From positions 62,001 through 126,000 of the forward strand of contig WFMF01000140.1 in assembly GCA_011033025.1 (NCBI GenBank): DNA of 64,000 bases. Direction: 5' to 3'. The notes under the pieces are model-generated. The model was not told where the DNA came from, did not search any database, and saw only the letters and a list, made by a program, of their open reading frames with translations. Shown piece after piece: positions 58,401-64,000 of the stretch (its first letter is position 1; each line of letters begins with the position of its first letter). Both the position numbers and the translations under genes were made by a program. This stretch comes from Beroe forskalii. Its lineage: Eukaryota > Ctenophora > Nuda > Beroida > Beroidae.

Positions 58401-61400
58401 TAGGTACGGAATCTGGTATATTCACTACGAACTACAAAGTATATTCATTGTTTTCGGCCCATTCCATTGGCTCGGTACTGAACCGTCACGGACATTTCTC
58501 ACATATCTACAGGAAATATAAGTTGCGTAATTTAACTATAAATTTCCAGTCCCAGGGAGCTACTACTCTACTACTACCACGCTCCCATGTGACACAGTCG
58601 ACGAGTTTTAGTATATAAGAAATATAATAGAATGGAGGGAAAGTGTATTATTTGAGTGCGATAGAGTTGGGTAGAGAGTGAGAGAGTGAGAGAGGCAGAG
58701 AGAGAGAGTTAGCAGTGGTAGCGCGTGGCGGCATCCATGACGACACTGCTAGCGAGTCTATAAAAGACGGGATCCGGGGGTTACTTGCTCAGTGAACAAG
58801 CGATTTAATTCATTCATATATTTATATATATACATACCGAGAAGACACTTGTTTTATATATATTTATTTATCTAAATATATATATATATATAAAAACCCC
58901 TGCTACCACTTTGTTACTCAGGAGATACATAACATACTTGTTGTTTCTCGAGTAGTATCGTGTAAACATCAGCAACTTGGGCCCGTGCTCTTGTAGACTA
59001 CAATAATATCTGAAGAATAATATAATCGCTAAAAACATCGAGCAACCACACCATGTCAGTATCGTACTCTTCGTCGTGCGTTGTGTTTGTAGTGGTGGTT
59101 TTCTTGGTGGGGGTGGAGGAGGGGTCAGCAGCAGCCATCGACACTCAGCTGGAAGGTGGGTGTCTCACGATCAGTTACATTTCTCTGTTTGTTTATCTGA
59201 TTTATCTGGTTTATTCCTATTTATCTAGTTTCTTGCTTTTTGTGGACCCCTTCCATTGTTGATACATTCAGTTATTGATTTCATAATATATCCATTGATC
59301 CCCAATCTTCCGCTCAGATTTCTCACTTTTCCTTCACCTTTTCCTATCCCATTCAATGCCCTAAAACTTGAAGATTTTGTAAAATCCTTATTTTATCAAT
59401 GAGATTGCGAACACTGGGCACTCAGTCAGCCTGCTGGATGGGATATCAACATTATTGATTATGATGAAATTTCACTTTTTTGATAGAACTCCCTCACATC
59501 TGATATTCTTCTTTTCTTCCAGGTTCACCAGAGCTGGGACACCCGGTACAAAAGCGGCAGTCCATGCGGCCCTGTCGTCCCGGAGAGAAGCAGTGCAAGG
59601 GATGGACCCGGAACTTTGAGGCGGCTCAGGACCAGGGACACCTGCTCTTTGGAATGAACTAACTCCTCCAACCACCACTAAACTGAGGGAAGCGGAGGAA
59701 TGGAATGCGGGAGGAAAGGAGATGGAACGAGTGGAGGAAAATATGCTGATGAAGAATGGGACATTATTATTTAACGGCGCAGCAGCTCTTATATAAGTTT
59801 CAGTATGATTTTATTCTGATGGACAGCAGATCATATATTTATTTATTTACGCTCGTTTTTCAACAAATAAGTTGATTTCTTTTCACGGTCACGTTTTTAA
59901 TATGAAAATGTTTAGTTTCGTTACGAACATTTTAACCAATTAATAAATTATTGCTTAATTTCCATAAACATGTTGAAATGTAGTGAGTTTGGACTTGATA
60001 ATGAATTGAGGTTTAAATTTTATCCATTTTCTGATTGTCATAACCATGTATCAAGTGTTTGCAATGGCTGAAGATTTAGTTTGGATTGAAGTTGAAGTGT
60101 TTCCTTTTGTTCTTCATCGGTAACTTGAAATAGAAATCTAAAAATAGAAATAATACCCCATTATCCCAGACCAATGGTAAATTCCAATAGACTAAACTTT
60201 GAAGTTAACGGGTGGTAACGGCTTAACGGGTCAGACTCACGGTAAATAAATTCCAGGCACCGGAAGTGGGGGCAAAATCTTAAGAGTAAGGGCAAATGAT
60301 TTTAAAGGTTTCGCTGGAAATCCACATTCAGAACTTTGGTGAGGAAGATCATCAAAGAGGCTATGGTAGAGCTCTTCTTCAATCTTATTCCCAAAAAGGA
60401 AACCCTTTCACTATAATTTACTAAGGTTTAAATCTGCATTAAATCCCCTAGTTTGGCACCTACCTAGCTCAGAAAGAGATTTCATGGCGGAGGTAAGGAC
60501 TGAGGGCATCCAGCTCTTGAGGAGTGTGATGAGAGGTACAATGCCTCCCTCACTCGCCACCTTCTGTGCGTTATCATTCACCTGATGAGGGTATAGAGTC
60601 AGTGAGTTGGGATTGGCTAGAATACAGGGTTTCATTGGCTGGTGATTGGCTAGAATACTGAGTGTTCATTGGCTGGTTATTGGTTATTGACTGGTCATCG
60701 GAATGAACTGAGTGGTGAAATGGTGAATGTTTATTTGCTGCTGATAAAAGAAGAGCTGGCGGTGATTGGCAGACATAAGGAGCATCCTGAGCACTGATTG
60801 GCTGCCGGAAAGAGTATCCTGAGCGCTGATTGGCTGATGGAAAGAGCACCCTGGGCTGTGATTGGGTGTTTCCCTACCTGACACACATCCGATATGATAG
60901 TAGCAGCATTGGACTGCACCACATCATGAGGCAATGACAGGAGCCCAATGAAGGTTTTCAGGGAGTTGGTGGCTGCTATTGCTCTTCTCACGTCATCCTC
61001 ACATGAGAGATTCCTGCAGGGCGAGGAAGTACAAAACTAGTGCAGAGATTATAACTTGTCATGTTCATAATGGGACCTTCTAAACGGTCAATTGGTCAAA
61101 TCCCCAACTCTTTAATTTCTAAGTTCTTAACTTCCAAACGATCAAATCCCCATATTTTACTTTCTAACTTCTTAACTTCCACATTTGTGAAATTTCTTTA
61201 AATTCTTCAGACTTTCATGAAAGTTGTGAAAGTGGAAAAATAGTTTCGGATATTGCCAATATATTCACAATCATGGTAGACTGTACTACGGCAGAATAAT
61301 ATTCCTATATAGTAGCTTATAAGGCCAGATCAAAGTAGTAGCTATAATTAACTCTGTTGAAACGCTGTGAGTCTTCCAATTCAGGAATTTTACATTTTAT

Positions 61401-63758
61401 TCGGCTAAAATCTAAATTGAAATTAGCGATTTGACTAACTTTATCACAGTTGATGTCTGCATCTTGAGGTCCATCCTAGCGACACTGTTTTCCTCCTCAG
61501 GGAGTTTCCTAGGGTCGGGTTTCAAGATGTCCACAAGGGCCGGAACAGCTCCAGCCGTTAATAGCTCCTTCCAGTTCTCCCCTGAAAGTTTACATAGTGA
61601 AATGCATGTACAATGTAGCGATACATCGCACATGCATTTGGATGCATGCATCTGTATACATGCACTCCGCAATCCACATGCGGGAGCGTCACACAGATCG
61701 TGAGGCTGCCTCAATGGGGAAAAGAAAATTGGAATTTAGTAGCCACAAACAAAAGATAGGCAGTTAAAAATGGAATGGGGTGGAGATAGCTCAATGGGTA
61801 GAGCAGAGACCGGCGAGTTCTCGGTCGTGGGTTCGAGCCTCGATCACCCGATGTTATGATTCAAGTGTAAAGCTGATGATGAGATATGTTTGTTAAGCGA
61901 ACCTTTCTGCTTCACTGCATGTAAATCTTCCATGATAGCGTGATGTGAGTGGGAAACTACATGTAAGATGAATGGATGTGTCGCTGGTCCAGGGCGATTG
62001 ACAGTGACGTCATTATCATAGTTCTCAACGAGAAGTTGATGACGTCATAATACCGTTTTTGGTGAGTCTATCGAGAGCCACAACCGCATGATATCTCTCC
62101 TTTTCCTCAGTACTTCGTAACATGGTGACCAGGATGTCCCAGACAGCTAGGTCACTGTAACTCTTCTGGATGAAGAGTTCTATCACCTGGGGAGATGATG
62201 GAGTGAGGATAGAGGAGAGCTTCAGGATAGATTTAGGGGAGTGGAGAAATTGAGGTTAGAGGGGGGGGGAGCGATGAGCGATTGATGGGATAAAGGATAG
62301 AGTGAGGGGAAAGGTGGAGTTCTATCACTTGGGGAGAGACAGAGGATAAATCTTAGCTGTGTAATCAAATTTGAGGTAATGGCAATGGAAGAAAGAAGAT
62401 AGATTATGGAGAGAGGAAAGATTGAGGATAGAGGAGCGATTGAGGATAGAGAAGAGATTGAGGATGAAGCAGAAATTTAGGATAGAGGGGAGAGATTGAG
62501 GGAAAGGAGAGATTAAGGGGAAAGGAGAGGTTTGGGATAGAAGAGAATTGCGTATTGTGGAGAGATTGAAGATAGAGCTTTAGAGGAAAGTTTGAGTTCG
62601 TCGTACGAACGATTAGGGGAAGTTAGAGAGTTGAAGATTGTTTGAGGATATGAGAATTTCAGAGAGCTAATGACGATCCCATAATCAGAGGGTATGTTCG
62701 GTTATAATTTTGTAAATTTATTCCTGTTTTCAGACTTTACATAATATTTAAGATTATTTAGAATTTAAAGTTTCAGTAAAGCGGTCCACATGGGCGTCTC
62801 CTTATTAAACACTGCAGGAAGTTTAAAACCACCCATATTTAACCAGAAGAATATTAAAACTCTAAGAAGAATATTCTCTTGTGCTATACCCCGTGCCTGT
62901 CACTAAACCTTCAATACATTTCCTTGCGTTTGAATCTAACATTAACATGTCAGAATATAATATTTCCTTGCGTTTGACTCTGACCTTGACATGTCTGTGG
63001 AGGGCTGCGAGGTGGATCACGCCTCTGTCTGAGGTTGTCAGCATGGTGGGGGAGGCCCCCAGAGACAGCAGTCTCTCCACAGTGTCCAGGGCTCCACTGC
63101 TGCAAGCCAGCAGCAGGGGTGTCAATTGCTCTGCGGACAATGGAATATGTTATATTTCAAAGAGTTAATACTTTGATATATATTGTTCTAACTTTCTAAA
63201 AACGAAGCAGGGCTGTGATTTGATCTTGAATTGAAAAGATCGAGGGTGTGAGTTGTTTTCAAAAAGAAAAGAGATGTTAGTGGCTTAGAAGGAGAGGTGG
63301 CAAGTGGTCTCAACGCAGAATTTAGGTGCTAATTGAGTTGGAAAGAGAAGAGGAATGTTTTGTGAGCCCTCATACTGTCATACGAACCACATGACGTTTT
63401 CAAATTGTTTTTATGTAACAGTCAGAGGGAACAGAGATCGCTTGAAAAGGTGTTGAATTCTGTGGCTCCAGGGCCTTTGTCTTCTGCAGCTTTATTTTTC
63501 ACTAGCACGCCAAAGACCTCTATCTGCAGCGCAAACTTAAAATATCCTTACCGCATTGAAACACCCCTAACGTGCTTATAAAAGGAGCTTGAGTTCTTGT
63601 CAAAACATGTCAACTTAAAGAGAAAATCAGAAAAACAGACCTTTGTTTCGGGTTGGTTCGTTGATGAATTCAGGGTTTCGTTTGAGGAGCAGTGTTGCGA
63701 TGAGGTGTTGGTTGTAGTAAGACGCGGTGTGGATTGCCAACCAACCTTTATCATCCTC
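49452..63758 (-). CDS. ANKAR: Ankyrin and armadillo repeat protein (ANKAR-like), 5' end beyond window
   Basis: Twenty minus-strand exons: 63758-63641, 63130-62985, 62186-62054, 61581-61440, 61013-60878, 60581-60464, 57734-57646, 57184-57059, 55485-55354, 55112-54982, 54793-54627, 54399-54293, 54046-53924, 53707-53629, 51783-51707, 51189-51036, 50565-50409, 50211-50101, 49868-49766, 49547-49452 (stop TAG). They total 2,445 nt in unbroken phase, 814 residues. The first two exons encode ankyrin repeats (GWLAIHTASYYNQHLIATLL; GVIHLAALHRH). The rest are mostly armadillo repeats (GGLEPLVSLL, GGINPLIRLLKS, AAGALRSLAQS). AFQVVILARV, then IASLAHTRAG joined to IPAALVTVG, resemble the C-terminal arm of vertebrate ANKAR as I recall it. 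Cellular role is poorly known. The exon 51036/50565 junction uses a GC donor. A peptide gene is nested antisense in the intron between 60464 and 57734. Confidence 0.87.
51784..53628 (-). other. ANKAR-like intron
   Basis: AT-rich intron of 1.85 kb. A 78-nt exon-like segment (52991-52914, open, with AG and GT borders) lies inside. In the gene's phase it would introduce a stop. Nothing else is seen. Confidence 0.5.
54040..54204 (-). repeat. 22-bp acceptor array plus decayed exon copy at an ANKAR-like exon
   Basis: On the minus strand, upstream of exon 54046-53924, units of TAACCACGCCCTAATTCCTCAG repeat four to five times. The last ends in the genuine acceptor. Upstream of them lies a second, mutated copy of the exon start (GTTCAGTCCGCGTATGCCAT, then a TGA). 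AACCACGCCC also occurs inside the exon, so the unit seems built from exon and acceptor parts. Confidence 0.85.
54580..54662 (-). repeat. Duplicated exon end and donor in the ANKAR-like gene
   Basis: The last ~35 bases of exon 54793-54627 with donor GTGAGTCG are present twice (about 54662-54622 and 54616-54580) with a 42-bp period. The distal copy has one exon substitution. Confidence 0.8.
55486..57058 (-). other. ANKAR-like intron, nothing recognised
   Basis: About 1.6 kb, AT-rich. The short ORFs at 55948-56151 and 56222-56422 have no domain or matching splice context. Confidence 0.5.
57357..57640 (-). repeat. ~20-bp minisatellite in an ANKAR-like intron
   Basis: About fourteen units of GGTGTCAAGGTAACTAACT (plus strand) with transition variants. 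They start shortly after the donor of exon 57734-57646. The decamer CTTGACACCA is shared with the SMG1 minisatellite at 15760-16165. Confidence 0.88.
57735..58700. other. ANKAR-like intron upstream of the peptide gene
   Basis: AT-rich. The plus-strand ORF at 58376-58618 has no recognisable feature. A GA-rich tract lies at the right end. Regulatory sequence of the peptide gene would be expected here, but no specific site can be named. Confidence 0.45.
58759..58793 (+). promoter_or_regulatory. Core promoter of the peptide gene: TATA box and initiator
   Basis: TATAAAAG at 58759-58766 and TCAGT at 58789-58793, with the A at 58791 32 nt from the first T of the TATA box. This is the classical TATA-to-initiator distance. 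A GA-rich repeat precedes it (58660-58715). The predicted 5' UTR is about 262 nt. Confidence 0.65.
59053..59662 (+). CDS. Putative secreted peptide precursor, 80 aa, two exons
   Basis: Exon 1 59053-59155 and exon 2 59523-59662 join in phase 1 with a GTGGGT donor and a pyrimidine-rich TCTTCCAG acceptor. The N-terminus is a strong signal peptide: after MSVSYSSSC come VVFVVVVFLVGV and a small-residue GSAAA cleavage region. A short acidic spacer (IDTQLEGSPELGHPVQ) ends at the dibasic KR. The remaining 34 residues start with Gln, able to form pyroglutamate, and contain just two cysteines: QSMRPCRPGEKQC, a six-residue loop, then KGWTRNFEAAQDQGHLLFGM and a final Asn. This is the architecture of a neuropeptide or hormone precursor with one disulfide-looped product. 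I do not recognise the family. It lies inside an ANKAR-like intron on the opposite strand, with its own TATA box and poly(A) signal. Confidence 0.7.
59942..59947 (+). promoter_or_regulatory. Poly(A) signal of the peptide gene
   Basis: AATAAA, 280 nt after the stop at 59660-59662. Another plus-strand hexamer, CAACAAATAAGT near 59872, is a weaker match. Confidence 0.55.
60590..60870 (-). repeat. GATTGGCTG repeats in an ANKAR-like intron
   Basis: Several 30-45 bp units with GATTGGCTG and GAAAGAG or CCTGAGC segments fill the intron between exons 61013-60878 and 60581-60464. They give overlapping spurious minus-strand ORFs. Confidence 0.75.
61777..61850 (+). ncRNA. tRNA-like sequence, probably a SINE head or pseudo-tRNA
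   Basis: GGGTGGAGATAGCTCAATGG starts a tRNA-like fold. It has an acceptor stem of six pairs with CACCC at 61845-61849, a D-arm GCTC/GAGC, and an A box TAGCTCAATGGG. It also has an anticodon-arm-like ACCGG/TCGGT and a perfect B box GGTTCGAGCCT (61830-61840). The putative anticodon loop lacks U33 and the acceptor stem is imperfect, so a working tRNA is unlikely. A pol III-derived SINE is more plausible. Confidence 0.6.
61999..62049. repeat. Dispersed element with paired TGACGTCA motifs (one of at least four copies)
   Basis: GTGACGTCATTATCATAGTT ... GTTGATGACGTCAT. Related copies lie at 7536-7579, 12348-12393 and 46200-46243, all with two TGACGT motifs 36-38 bp apart and GAATTGA/GAACTGA-like sequence before the second. 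Confidence 0.65.
62190..62640 (-). repeat. GA-rich minisatellite in an ANKAR-like intron
   Basis: Irregular 15-20 bp purine-rich units (GAGGATAGAGGAGAGATTGA) over about 450 bp. Confidence 0.8.
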
Positions 63759-63770
63759 CTGGGGAATAGG

Positions 63771-64000
63771 TTTCAGTTAGGAAAGGTTAGGCTTCAAGTG
63801 GGTTACAAATAGGTTTCATTGAGGAAAGGTTAGGCTACAGTTAGGTTACAAATTAGGTTCTAGTGAGGTTATCAAGGTTAGGCTGGAAGTAGGTTACAAA
63901 TAGGTTCTAGTGAGGTTAATAAGGTTAGGCTACAAGTAGGTTACAAATTAGGTTCTAGTGAGGTTAATAAGGTTAGGCTGGAAGTAGGTTACAAATAGTT
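63771..64000 (-). repeat. ~52-bp minisatellite at the right window edge
   Basis: Units of GGTTAGGCTACAAGTAGGTT plus ACAAATTAGGTTCTAGTGAG repeat four or more times up to the window end. They start 13 nt beyond the acceptor of exon 63758-63641, so they lie in the preceding ANKAR-like intron. Confidence 0.88.

Noticed and set aside
59472-59678. Minus-strand 68-codon ORF
   Set aside because: Shadow of exon 2 of the peptide gene, which has a coherent splice and signal-peptide structure.
60574-60991. Overlapping minus-strand ORFs with SANQRSGYS-like repeats
   Set aside because: They come from the GATTGGCTG intronic repeats next to the real exon 61013-60878.

Overview
This 64 kb window is animal nuclear DNA, most likely from an invertebrate with a repeat-rich genome. 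Genes are split by GT-AG introns of 0.1 to 9 kb, with tandem repeats and short inverted-repeat transposons. One decayed LINE is present. The gene content (SMG1 kinase tail, ANKAR-type ankyrin/armadillo protein, SRCR-LDLa-7TM receptor, galactose 3-O-sulfotransferase) is metazoan. The phylum cannot be fixed from the window alone. No bacterial or viral genes were seen.

Layout. 1-1356 (minus): most of a Gal3ST-like Golgi sulfotransferase, running off the left edge. 6439-44494 (plus): 28 exons, worked out by hand, encoding everything C-terminal to the kinase domain of SMG1, the nonsense-mediated-decay PI3K-like kinase, ending in the FATC motif. Two single-base frame breaks lie in G-rich runs. Nested inside its introns are an SRCR-LDLa-GPCR gene (19136-24889, minus), an intronless BTB-domain gene (30921-32486, minus) and a degraded Tx1/L1-like LINE (about 37310-40801, plus). 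44495-49451 is a repeat-bearing spacer between two convergent genes. 49452-63758 (minus): 20 exons of an ANKAR-like gene, 814 residues in perfect phase, with its 5' end beyond the right edge. Inside one of its introns, on the plus strand, is a compact two-exon gene for an 80-residue secreted peptide precursor. It has a TATA box, an initiator and a poly(A) signal.

The most unusual feature is that many minisatellites sit exactly on exon-intron junctions. Their repeat unit carries the splice site, often with a few exon bases. Examples are a 22-bp donor array at 17096-17607, a ~60-bp acceptor array at 43821-44420, a 60-bp acceptor array at 41852-42085, and smaller cases at nine or more junctions in two unrelated genes. 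The second notable object is a 1.66 kb intronic element with G-rich terminal inverted repeats. It is filled with a GGTACC-centred palindromic satellite. The third is the unrecognised peptide precursor.

The genes do not form a pathway. Their arrangement is one of hosts and antisense nested genes.
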